NCBI RefSeq assembly: GCF_001832905.1 | Contig: NZ_MKIR01000023.1 | Span: 51,149 to 115,148 of the forward strand | Source: Floricoccus tropicus | GTDB taxonomy: Bacteria > Bacillota > Bacilli > Lactobacillales > Streptococcaceae | Direction: 5' to 3' | Length of the DNA: 64,000 nt | In this document: one piece after another, positions 42,730 to 49,969 of the stretch | How the letters are laid out: every line of letters starts with the position of its first letter | Position numbering within the stretch: the stretch's first letter is position 1 | Translations under genes and position numbers: made by a program | The notes under the pieces: model-generated | Database searches by the model: none | The model's input: only the letters and a program-made list of their open reading frames with translations | What the model was told of the DNA's origin: nothing

Positions 42730-44694
42730 TTATTTATTTAAAACATTACCAGCAATATCATTTGCTTGTACGTTACCTGTTTTAACTGTTAATTTCTCAA
42801 CTTTGTCAGCATTTGTGAAGACAACAATCATGTCAGTCTTACGACCTGCTTTTTTAATTGCTTCTAAATCAACCTTAGCAATTAATTGTCCACGAGAAAC
42901 TTTTTGCCCTTCTTCAACAAATAATTCAAATGGTTCACCTTTAAGGCTAACAGTATCAAGTCCCATATGAAGTAAAACTTCGATTCCAGTATCAGTTAGA
43001 ATACCCATAGCATGTTTAGTTGGGAAGATATTAGTAATTGTTCCTGAGATTGGTGTGAAAATTTCTCCCTTTGTAGGTAAAACTGCATATCCATCACCCA
43101 TCATTTTTTGTGAGAATACATCATCAGATACTTCAGTGATTGGAACTAATTTTCCATCTGCTACTGCATAGATATCTCTTTCAACTGGTCCAGTAACTAC
43201 AACTTCTTCAATTTTTTCAACAGGTGCAACAACAACTGCAGGTGCTCCTGCATGAATACGGTTCATAGCATCAGCAACGAATTGTACTTCAGTACCAACG
43301 ATTACTTGAATATTTGTACCATCGATTACTTTAAGACCAGGTACTCCTGTTGCTTTAATTTTTGCTTGATCAACTTTATTTGTATCTTTAACTTGTAAAC
43401 GTAGACGAGTTGTACAATTATCAATTGTATCAACATTTTCTTTTCCACCAAGAGCTGCATAAATTTTTCTTGCCATAGCAACAAATTTATCTTCTGCTGG
43501 ATCATCAACATCTGGAGTTTCTTCTCCAATTCCTTCTTCACGACCTGGAGTTAAAAGATTAAATTTCTTAATCATAAATGTAAATACAACATAGTAAATT
43601 ACTGCGAATACTAATCCTTGAAGGATTAACATGAATGGTTGGTTTGCAATTGGAACACGTAGACTAAGAACAAAGTCAACAAGTCCAGCTGAGAAGTTGA
43701 ATCCTGCTGTCCAATGGAAGAATGCAGAAATAAACATTGAAATACCTGTTAATACAGCATGAACAACATATAATGGCCATGCAACGAACATAAATGAAAA
43801 CTCAAGAGGCTCAGTAACACCTGTAAAGAATGATGCAACTGCTGCTGCCATCATAAGTGATCCAGTAGCAGCTTTTTTCTCAGGACGAGAATTTTTATAA
43901 ATTGCGTATGCTCCAGCTGGAAGTCCAAACATCATGATTGGGAAGAAACCAGCCATGTACATACCAGTTTGTCCTTTTGTACCAGTGCTTGACCAGAAGT
44001 TACCAATATCATTGATACCTGCAAGGTCAAACCAGAATACATTGTTAAGCGCGTGGTGAAGTCCTGTTGGAATTAACATACGGTTTGCGAAACCAAAGAT
44101 ACCAGCACCAACAGCTCCTAATGATAGTACTGATTTACCAAATGCAGTAAGAGCATTATAGATAGTTGGCCATACGAATAATAATCCTAAAGAGATTATT
44201 GACATTGTAATTACAGTTACAATTGGTACTAGACGTTTACCACTGAAGAATGATAGTGCCATTGGGAGCTTAACTTCACAAAATTTATCATATAATGCAG
44301 CAGCTACTAATCCAGCTAAAATACCAATAAATACATTTTTGTTGTTAATATAGCTAAAAGCCACATCAACTTTTTCTGGCGCAACTTTTGTAAACATTGC
44401 TACTGATCCAGAACTTATTAAAGATAGTGGTGTTAAAAATGCTACTAGACCTGCTAATGCAGAAGCACCATCTTTTTTCTTAGGCATACCGATCGCAAGA
44501 CCCACTGCGAATAAGATACCTAAGTTATCTAGAATTGTTCCACCAGCTTTAAGTAAGTAAGCAGCGATTAAATTATCACCACCCCAACCATTAGGGTCAA
44601 TCATGTAACCAATACCCATTAGTAATCCAGCTACTGGTAAAGTAGCAACTGGTAGCATGAGCGAACGGCCCATACGTTGCATATATTCTTTCAT
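42730..44694 (-). CDS. nagE: N-acetylglucosamine-type PTS transporter EIICBA
   Basis: 654 residues in the order IIC (about 1-375, ten-helix membrane domain), IIB (about 405-480, phosphocysteine in DNCTTRLRLQV) and IIA (about 500-650, phosphohistidine in GIEVLLHMGLDTVSL). The IIC sequence GLHHALNNVFWFDLAGINDIGNF is the NagE form; glucose-type PtsG proteins differ here, so N-acetylglucosamine is the likelier sugar, though glucose cannot be excluded. It imports and phosphorylates the sugar using PEP. Downstream of a BglG/GlcT-type antiterminator gene and a long structured leader. Confidence 0.88.
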   Translation of the reverse strand: MKEYMQRMGRSLMLPVATLPVAGLLMGIGYMIDPNGWGGDNLIAAYLLKAGGTILDNLGILFAVGLAIGMPKKKDGASALAGLVAFLTPLSLISSGSVAMFTKVAPEKVDVAFSYINNKNVFIGILAGLVAAALYDKFCEVKLPMALSFFSGKRLVPIVTVITMSIISLGLLFVWPTIYNALTAFGKSVLSLGAVGAGIFGFANRMLIPTGLHHALNNVFWFDLAGINDIGNFWSSTGTKGQTGMYMAGFFPIMMFGLPAGAYAIYKNSRPEKKAATGSLMMAAAVASFFTGVTEPLEFSFMFVAWPLYVVHAVLTGISMFISAFFHWTAGFNFSAGLVDFVLSLRVPIANQPFMLILQGLVFAVIYYVVFTFMIKKFNLLTPGREEGIGEETPDVDDPAEDKFVAMARKIYAALGGKENVDTIDNCTTRLRLQVKDTNKVDQAKIKATGVPGLKVIDGTNIQVIVGTEVQFVADAMNRIHAGAPAVVVAPVEKIEEVVVTGPVERDIYAVADGKLVPITEVSDDVFSQKMMGDGYAVLPTKGEIFTPISGTITNIFPTKHAMGILTDTGIEVLLHMGLDTVSLKGEPFELFVEEGQKVSRGQLIAKVDLEAIKKAGRKTDMIVVFTNADKVEKLTVKTGNVQANDIAGNVLNK

Positions 44695-44749
44695 TATTAA
44701 AAATTCTCCTAAATTATTCCTAATTATTTTTTAAACTAACCTTCTAAAT

Positions 44750-44894
44750 AGTCGGCTCGTCACTTCTTATTTGTCATGACTTACCTCCTAAAATTCTCAA
44801 CTTAAGTCTCATTGTGGCTTTTAACTTCGTTAAAAATAAATGAACTACAATATTTCTTAAGCTCGAATTTTAAACAGTCGGCTCGTCACTTCTT
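44750..44894 (-). promoter_or_regulatory. nagE leader: twin 19-bp repeats around a folded element
   Basis: AGTCGGCTCGTCACTTCTT (plus strand) occurs identically at 44750-44768 and 44876-44894. Between them, AAAATTC/GAATTTT (44790-44796, 44865-44871) and CTTAAG/CTTAAG (44801-44806, 44856-44861) form a long stem enclosing a TTTTTAAC/GTTAAAA hairpin. The 3' side of that stem ends one base before a GGAGG site. No T-tract terminator is seen, so control of translation or RNA stability is more likely than simple attenuation. Confidence 0.5.
44760..44777 (-). CDS. Putative five-residue leader peptide MTNKK
   Basis: ATG at 44777 with a perfect GGAGG 6 nt upstream, then four codons and TGA. Its last 15 nt, ACAAATAAGAAGTGA, are identical to the end of the upstream antiterminator gene (45012-45026), which also ends TNKK. 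It overlaps the 19-bp repeat nearest nagE. It may be a true regulatory leader or a relic of a small duplication. Confidence 0.35.
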   Translation of the reverse strand: MTNKK

Positions 44895-44924
44895 TTTGTC
44901 GTGTTCTCACTCCTATATTTTTCT

Positions 44925-44987
44925 CAGTATTCGTAGTACAGCTCCAATCTTATGATTGGAGTAAATATACTGTACGACTCAATACTG
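44925..44987 (-). promoter_or_regulatory. Three-tier RNA hairpin in the nagE leader
   Basis: Nested pairing: outer CAGTATT/AATACTG (44981-44987 with 44925-44931), middle GTACAG/CTGTAC and inner CTCCAATC/GATTGGAG with an ATAA loop, separated by asymmetric internal loops. The bulged stem-loop form is that of a ribonucleic antiterminator target, but no terminator partner is visible. It lies 25 nt after the antiterminator stop. Confidence 0.5.
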
Positions 44988-45011
44988 TTCAAAATATTAT
45001 CAGTCATTCAA

Positions 45012-45854
45012 TCACTTCTTATTTGTTGCTACTCGTAGTCTTTCTATGTGAATTGCTAAGTAGCCTAACTCTTCACTTGTAATTGATAGTTGATATTGTT
45101 TCATTAAGAGAACTCGTACCATTTTTGCTATTTCATAGCTTTCAGAGTATTTTCTCTTAACGATCTCTACAATCTCATCATCAAGTGCTGCATAATTTTG
45201 ATTGTGATACCTTTGAAGCAAAAGTCTTAAATGGTTTGCCAGTCTTGAATAATGAAGAGCCATATCTTCACTTCTTAAATTAACAGAAATATTATCTTCA
45301 ATAACTGAAATAATATCTGAAATAATTGTTACTTCTCTAATGCTTCGATGATTATTACTTTGTCCACTTCTTGCACTATGGATATGAATTGCGATATATC
45401 CAGCCTCGTCGTAGGAGAATGGAATGTCAAGCTCTTTTGTTAGATAATCGATTGCCCACTGTGCAACAGCAAATTCTTCACTGTAAAGTACTTCGATTTC
45501 TTTTAAAAGCTTATTTCTCACTAAAATTCCATTTGAAATATTTTCACTTGCGAATGCTATATGGTCGGTTAAGGCGATAAGGAGGTGCTCATTTAACTTT
45601 TCCATTAAAACAGTTTCAGCACGATCTATAATCTTTTCAGCTAAAAATAGATATTTTTCATCAATTTGATTAAGTAAATTTTGAAGTTTCAATTGACCTT
45701 CAGGTTCAAGAATAAATAACCTCTCGATTTCCCTTGAGAATAATAAGTCATTCCTTTTTTTGTCATAGCCAATCCCCTTGCCTATAGCAACTTTTTCTTC
45801 CCCCTGGTCATCAACCAAAACAGCATTTTGATTCAAGATTTTTTTGATTTTCAT
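45012..45854 (-). CDS. BglG/GlcT-family transcriptional antiterminator
   Basis: 280 residues. Residues 1-55 are the CAT RNA-binding domain (IKKILNQNAVLVDDQGEEKVAIGKGIGY), followed by two PRD domains with conserved histidines in ALTDHIAFA, GYIAIHIHSAR, ALHYSRLANHLRLLLQR and GYLAIHIERLR. PTS phosphorylation of these histidines controls dimerisation and RNA binding. The next gene is nagE, its probable target. Its own leader has a terminator with an overlapping hairpin, suggesting autoregulation. AAAGGA precedes the ATG. Confidence 0.88.
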   Translation of the reverse strand: MKIKKILNQNAVLVDDQGEEKVAIGKGIGYDKKRNDLLFSREIERLFILEPEGQLKLQNLLNQIDEKYLFLAEKIIDRAETVLMEKLNEHLLIALTDHIAFASENISNGILVRNKLLKEIEVLYSEEFAVAQWAIDYLTKELDIPFSYDEAGYIAIHIHSARSGQSNNHRSIREVTIISDIISVIEDNISVNLRSEDMALHYSRLANHLRLLLQRYHNQNYAALDDEIVEIVKRKYSESYEIAKMVRVLLMKQYQLSITSEELGYLAIHIERLRVATNKK

Positions 45855-45965
45855 AACATTTCCTTTTCTGCAGTTCAGGATACCTCGTGATTCGGCTAAT
45901 CATCTTAAGGCCAATAAAATGATTATATAATGTTTGTTCTTCTTTTTAAAGGTAAAAAAACAAAA

Positions 45966-46036
45966 AGGCATAGAAAAAAGTAGTATGCTTGCTCAGCATC
46001 AACCTTCTTCCATGCCTAGTCCAACCTAGTCACATG
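45966..46036 (-). promoter_or_regulatory. Antiterminator/terminator switch in the leader of the antiterminator gene
   Basis: A terminator is formed by AGGCAT (45966-45971) and ATGCCT (46012-46017) with further pairing inside and a T-rich tract on the minus strand. An alternative hairpin CATG-CTAG...CTAG-CATG (46011-46036), with asymmetric internal loops, shares the 5' arm of the terminator. The two cannot form together, the layout of BglG-type RAT control. The hairpin sequence does not match known LicT, SacY or GlcT sites. Confidence 0.6.
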
Positions 46037-46058
46037 AGATAATTTGTTAACATAATTA

Positions 46059-46087
46059 ATTGTATAGACCAATTACCTTTTTGTCAA
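46059..46087 (-). promoter_or_regulatory. Promoter of the antiterminator-nagE unit
   Basis: On the minus strand TTGACA (46087-46082), 17-nt spacer, TACAAT (46064-46059). The predicted start lies about 16 nt before the RAT-like hairpin. The gene-free stretch 45855-46129 is fully taken up by this promoter and switch plus about 90 nt of AT-rich leader. Confidence 0.75.
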
Positions 46088-46129
46088 TAACTTTTTTTCA
46101 AAAAAATCATATTTTATGAAATTAGAACA

Positions 46130-46320
46130 TTAAAGAACACCCTTACATTTGATGTGATTTTTAATTTGTTCATTTGAATATGCCATAGTTTTAGGGCTAT
46201 CAATAGTTAAGGCAGCTTCAAATTTAATAACTCAAACATATTATCGACATTCATTTTTTTACAATTATTATTTTCAGTAGGATTATAAAATACAAGCTCT
46301 ATATCAATTTCTCGACTTAC
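46130..46320 (-). pseudogene. Remnant of an unidentified gene
   Basis: Two minus-strand frames join across a shift near 46218: SREIDIELVFYNPTENNNC...MFELLNLKLP and then KFEAALTIDSPKTMAYSNEQ...CKGVL. No start codon or ribosome site precedes them, and the 5' end runs into the rhodanese stop. The peptide looks like the degraded C-terminus of a globular protein. I do not recognise the family. Confidence 0.35.
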
Positions 46321-46325
46321 AATAA

Positions 46326-46646
46326 TTAGTATTCATTTCCTATCTCAATATCACCTGTCCATGCTTCCATACCACCTATGACATTAGTAGTTTTAATATC
46401 ATTGGCTGCTAGATAATTACAAGCATGCATAGATCTTTGCCCAAGATGGCAAATTATATAATAATTTTGGTCTTCCTCAAATGATTCAAGCGCTAATGGC
46501 AATTGATTTAGGGGAATATTCACCGAATCAGCAATATGCCCTTCTTCATACTCATATGGTTCCCTTACATCAACTATGATTAAAGAGTCATCTTTATCTT
46601 TATTAATTAAATTTTCTAAATCAGTTGTTGAAATTTGCTCAATCAT
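46326..46646 (-). CDS. Rhodanese-domain protein
   Basis: 106 residues from the ATG at 46646, a single rhodanese domain: LIIVDVREPYEYEEGHIADSVNIPL and the active-site loop YIICHLGQRS (Cys 66). It probably carries sulfane sulfur or transfers it from persulfides. It overlaps the copZ stop, so it is translated with the copper chaperone; single-domain rhodaneses are often found in copper and persulfide operons. Confidence 0.85.
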   Translation of the reverse strand: MIEQISTTDLENLINKDKDDSLIIVDVREPYEYEEGHIADSVNIPLNQLPLALESFEEDQNYYIICHLGQRSMHACNYLAANDIKTTNVIGGMEAWTGDIEIGNEY

Positions 46647-46650
46647 GGTA

Positions 46651-46848
46651 TTACACACTCAACTTATATTTTGTGTCACTCAATGAATCTTGTAAATTTT
46701 CAATAGTTACATCACCAGTAACTGTGACTGTCTTATCATCAAGGTTAAATTCAATTTTTTCAACAGCTGAAATTGTTTTGAATGCTTTCTCAATGTTATC
46801 AGCACATCCTTGGCACTTCATTCCTTCAACTTTATATGTATTAATCAT
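46651..46848 (-). CDS. copZ: Copper chaperone CopZ
   Basis: 65 residues, one heavy-metal-associated domain with the metal site GMKCQGCADNIEKAF (Cys 12 and Cys 15). It delivers Cu(I) to CopA or to a repressor. GGAG lies 7 nt before the ATG. Its first 12 codons and the preceding leader are repeated several times upstream, in front of truncated copies. Confidence 0.92.
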   Translation of the reverse strand: MINTYKVEGMKCQGCADNIEKAFKTISAVEKIEFNLDDKTVTVTGDVTIENLQDSLSDTKYKLSV

Positions 46849-47077
46849 TTTCTTTCTCCAATTTCATTTTTATTTTTAATTATCTTTTGTGTGTCATTAC
46901 GATATCGATAAAACTATGTCAAACGAAGTTTGACAGTTTTAGTCGCACTTCATTCCTTCAACTTTATATGTATTAATCATTTTCTTTCTCCAATTTCATT
47001 TTTATTTTTAATTATCTTTTGTGTGTCATTACGATATCGATAAAACTATGTCAAACGAAGTTTGACAGTTTTAGTCG
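46814..47077 (-). repeat. Perfect 132-bp tandem duplication of the copZ leader and head
   Basis: 46814-46945 and 46946-47077 are identical. Each unit contains, on the minus strand, a hairpin TGTCAAAC-TTC-GTTTGACA (plus-strand 46917-46935 and 47049-47067), a ribosome site and the first codons of copZ. Two more diverged units follow at 47078-47198 and 47199-47301, all opening with CACTTCATTCC. The gene-free interval between copZ and copA is filled by this array. Confidence 0.9.
46939..46980 (-). CDS. Truncated copZ head peptide, copy 1 (13 aa)
   Basis: Reads MINTYKVEGMKCD then stop: identical to CopZ through the first metal-binding cysteine, then ends. It has the same GGAG ribosome site as copZ. 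Either a peptide gene or debris of tandem duplication. Confidence 0.4.
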   Translation of the reverse strand: MINTYKVEGMKCD

Positions 47078-47112
47078 CACTTCATTCCTTCTACTTTGTA
47101 AGTTTTTTCCAT
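47071..47112 (-). CDS. Truncated copZ head peptide, copy 2 (13 aa)
   Basis: Reads MEKTYKVEGMKCD then stop, with its own AAGAAGG ribosome site. The leader differs from the other copies, so this head is older or came from a different copZ paralogue, yet it stops at the same codon. Confidence 0.4.
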   Translation of the reverse strand: MEKTYKVEGMKCD

Positions 47113-47185
47113 TTTAATTTCCTTCTTTCATTTTTTATAATTTGGAGATAAGTCGATGTCGATTATACTTAAATTGCTAAAGCAA

Positions 47186-47233
47186 TTAGAATAAGTCGCA
47201 CTTCATTCCTTCAACATTATATGTATTAATCAT
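47186..47233 (-). CDS. Truncated copZ head peptide, copy 3 (15 aa)
   Basis: Reads MINTYNVEGMKCDLF then stop, with the GGAG site of the copZ leader. It lies 69 nt after the copA stop and ends in an AATTGC/GCAATT hairpin. Confidence 0.4.
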   Translation of the reverse strand: MINTYNVEGMKCDLF

Positions 47234-47301
47234 TTTCTTTCTCCAATTTCATTTTTATTTTTAATTATCTTTTGTGTCATTACGATGTCGATTATTAAAT
47301 G

Positions 47302-49806
47302 CTAGTCTTTGACTGAAGATGGCTTAAATCTTTTTAATCTTAGCGCATTTAATAGTACAGATACTGAGCTAAAGCTCATTGCTGCTCCTGCAATCATTGG
47401 GTTAAGAAGTGGTCCTCCAAATATATGAAGCACTCCCATTGCTACTGGGATACCTAAAATATTATAGGCAAATGCCCAGAATAGGTTTTCCTTAATATTT
47501 TTTATAGTTGCTTTACTTAGCTCAATTGCAGTTGGAACGTCCATAAGATCACTCTTCATAAGAATAATATCTGCGGATTCGATAGCAATATCCGTTCCTG
47601 CGCCAATCGCCATACCAATATCAGCTTGAGCAAGTGCTGGTGCATCATTTATCCCATCACCAACCATACCTACGGTATAACCCTCAAACTGAAGTTTCTT
47701 AACTTCTGCCACCTTATCTTCTGGCATAACATCACTAACTACTCGGTCAATTCCAACCTGATTGGCAATTGATACAGCAGTTTTTTCATTGTCACCAGTT
47801 ACCATAGCCACATAAATTCCCATTTCATGCAGTTGTTTGATAGCATTTTTACTACTTTCCTTTATAGCATCTGCAACAGCTACTACACCAATCATTATAC
47901 CATCATATGCCACGAACATTGGAGTTTTTGCTTGATTTGCAAGCTCTGAAGAAACACTTTCTGACTGACCAGACACATTGATATTGTTTGATTCCATTAA
48001 CTTTTTATTTCCGATTAAAAGAACATTCCCATCTACTGTTACTTTTAGTCCTTGACCAGTTATTGACTCAAAGTTTTCAACTTCATTTAAGTTAATATTT
48101 TGCCCAGTAGCTTCTTCAACAATCGCCTGTCCAAGAGGATGCTCTGAGTTTTTTTCGGCTAAAGCAGCAAGTCTTAATACTTCTGAATTCGAATAATCTG
48201 AAAGTGGGATTATATCAGTCACTTTTGGCTTACCTTCGGTAATAGTTCCTGTCTTATCAAAAATTATTGCTGTCACTTTTTGAGTTTTTTCAAGTGCATT
48301 ACCGCTCTTGATGATTACACCATTCTCAGCACCTTTACCAGTTCCAACCATTATTGCTGTCGGAGTTGCAAGTCCTAGAGCACAAGGACAAGCAATTACA
48401 AGAACTGAAATTGTAATTGTTAAGGCGAAAATCCAAGACTCATGACCTAAGAAATACCAAGCTAGACCTGAGATAATAGCAAGAACGATTACTATGGGGA
48501 CAAATACAGCTGAAACCTTATCAGCAAGCCTCGCAATCGGCGCTTTTGAACCCTGTGCGTCTTCCACTAACTTAATAATTTGAGCAAGAGTTGTATCTTT
48601 ACCGATTTTTGTTGCTTTGAACTGGAAGCTACCATTTTTATTGATACTTGCCCCAATTACATTATCATTAAGTTTTTTCTCAACAGGAATACTTTCTCCA
48701 GTTATCATTGACTCATCAACATAAGATTGACCTGATATTATTTGACCATCAACAGGGATTTTTTCACCTGGTCTAACGATTATGATATCACCAACCTGGA
48801 CCTGCTCAATTGGGATTTCAATTTCTTGCCCGTTTTTGACAATCTTAGCAGTTTTAGGAGCTAATCCCATAAGTTTTTTAATAGCGTCGGATGTCTTTCC
48901 TTTAGATACAGCTTCAAAATACTTTCCAAGTGTTATTAAGGTCAAAATTACGGCAGCAGATTCATAATAAAGGTTCATCGTAAATTCATGATTTCCTTTG
49001 ATTACTTCAAATGTTCCGTAAAGACTATAAAGAAATGCTGCACTGGTTCCTAAAGAAACGAGTGAATCCATATTTGGATGACCTCTGAATAAAGACTTAA
49101 AACCAACTTTAAAGAATGAACGACCAATTATGAGAACAGGTATTGTTAAAATTAATTGGGCAAGTGCAAAATTAATTGGATTCATCATTGGATCTAAAAA
49201 TTTTGGTAAAGGTAATCCAATCATATGTCCCATTGAAATATATAATAAAGGAACAGTAAAGATTGCTGACCAAATAAATCTATGCCACATATCATCAATA
49301 TGAGCTTGCTTCTTATCAATTTTATTTTCAGCTTCAGGTTTAGTTTTTTCTTGCGAATAAATACTATCAATGTTACTATCTCTTGCATCTGCATCGATAG
49401 CATCATACCCTGAATTTTTTACGGTCTGAATAATATTTGATATAGAAGTTTGATATGGATTATATGAAACCTGCATTTTTTCAGTAGCAAGATTCACATT
49501 AACATCTGAAACACCTTCAATCTTACCAACTGCTTTTTCAATAGTCTGGGCACATGATGCACAAGACATTCCATCAATATCAAATGTATGAGTTTTAATT
49601 TTACTTATAGCCTTATATCCAGCTTTATCAACTTCACTTTCAATTTCTAATATATTTGTTTTTTCTGGATTATATTCGACAGTCATCTTTTCTGTTGCTA
49701 AATTCACATTAACATTTTCAATTCCTTCAAGTTTAGCTACTGCCTTTTCAATAGTCTGAGCACATGATGCACAAGACATACCTTCTATATTAAAAACTTC
49801 TTTCAA
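47302..49806 (-). CDS. copA: Copper-exporting P1B-type ATPase
   Basis: 834 residues from a TTG start at 49806, chosen because GGAGG lies 8 nt upstream. Two N-terminal metal-binding domains each have GMSCASC (residues about 9-15 and 77-83). The transport core has the TGE loop (MITGESIPV), the transmembrane CPC motif ([13 protein letters not shown]), the phosphorylation site DKTGT, the SEHPLG motif and the hinge [11 protein letters not shown]. It exports Cu(I). First gene of the locus, behind a consensus promoter with a cop box. Confidence 0.95.
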   Translation of the reverse strand: MKEVFNIEGMSCASCAQTIEKAVAKLEGIENVNVNLATEKMTVEYNPEKTNILEIESEVDKAGYKAISKIKTHTFDIDGMSCASCAQTIEKAVGKIEGVSDVNVNLATEKMQVSYNPYQTSISNIIQTVKNSGYDAIDADARDSNIDSIYSQEKTKPEAENKIDKKQAHIDDMWHRFIWSAIFTVPLLYISMGHMIGLPLPKFLDPMMNPINFALAQLILTIPVLIIGRSFFKVGFKSLFRGHPNMDSLVSLGTSAAFLYSLYGTFEVIKGNHEFTMNLYYESAAVILTLITLGKYFEAVSKGKTSDAIKKLMGLAPKTAKIVKNGQEIEIPIEQVQVGDIIIVRPGEKIPVDGQIISGQSYVDESMITGESIPVEKKLNDNVIGASINKNGSFQFKATKIGKDTTLAQIIKLVEDAQGSKAPIARLADKVSAVFVPIVIVLAIISGLAWYFLGHESWIFALTITISVLVIACPCALGLATPTAIMVGTGKGAENGVIIKSGNALEKTQKVTAIIFDKTGTITEGKPKVTDIIPLSDYSNSEVLRLAALAEKNSEHPLGQAIVEEATGQNINLNEVENFESITGQGLKVTVDGNVLLIGNKKLMESNNINVSGQSESVSSELANQAKTPMFVAYDGIMIGVVAVADAIKESSKNAIKQLHEMGIYVAMVTGDNEKTAVSIANQVGIDRVVSDVMPEDKVAEVKKLQFEGYTVGMVGDGINDAPALAQADIGMAIGAGTDIAIESADIILMKSDLMDVPTAIELSKATIKNIKENLFWAFAYNILGIPVAMGVLHIFGGPLLNPMIAGAAMSFSSVSVLLNALRLKRFKPSSVKD

Positions 49807-49844
49807 GAACTTCACCTCCATTATTAAGAATATTATTAATTTAC

Positions 49845-49900
49845 GTTTACATTTGTAAACTTTATATACAAATAATACACCAGATAAAAACATATGTCAA
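49845..49900 (-). promoter_or_regulatory. copA promoter with cop-box operator
   Basis: TTGACA (49900-49895), 17-nt spacer, TATTAT (49877-49872), then GTTTACA-TT-TGTAAAC (49845-49860), which contains the CopY operator core TACAnnTGTA. The box overlaps the predicted transcription start. No copY gene is in the window. Confidence 0.8.
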
Positions 49901-49926
49901 TTGATTCATATAAATTTTTATAAAAA

Positions 49927-49951
49927 AATGATGAGCAATAAGCTCATCATT
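49927..49951 (-). terminator. Terminator of the wall hydrolase gene
   Basis: AATGATGAGC (49927-49936) pairs with GCTCATCATT (49942-49951) around a 5-nt loop; seven T follow on the minus strand. Confidence 0.9.
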
Positions 49952-49969
49952 CTTAATATGCGTAATTAT

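Noticed and set aside
45966..46036. T-box riboswitch upstream of the antiterminator gene
   Set aside because: AGGTTGGACTAGG only loosely resembles the T-box sequence, no specifier stem is present, and the downstream gene is not amino-acid related. A RAT-terminator pair explains it better.
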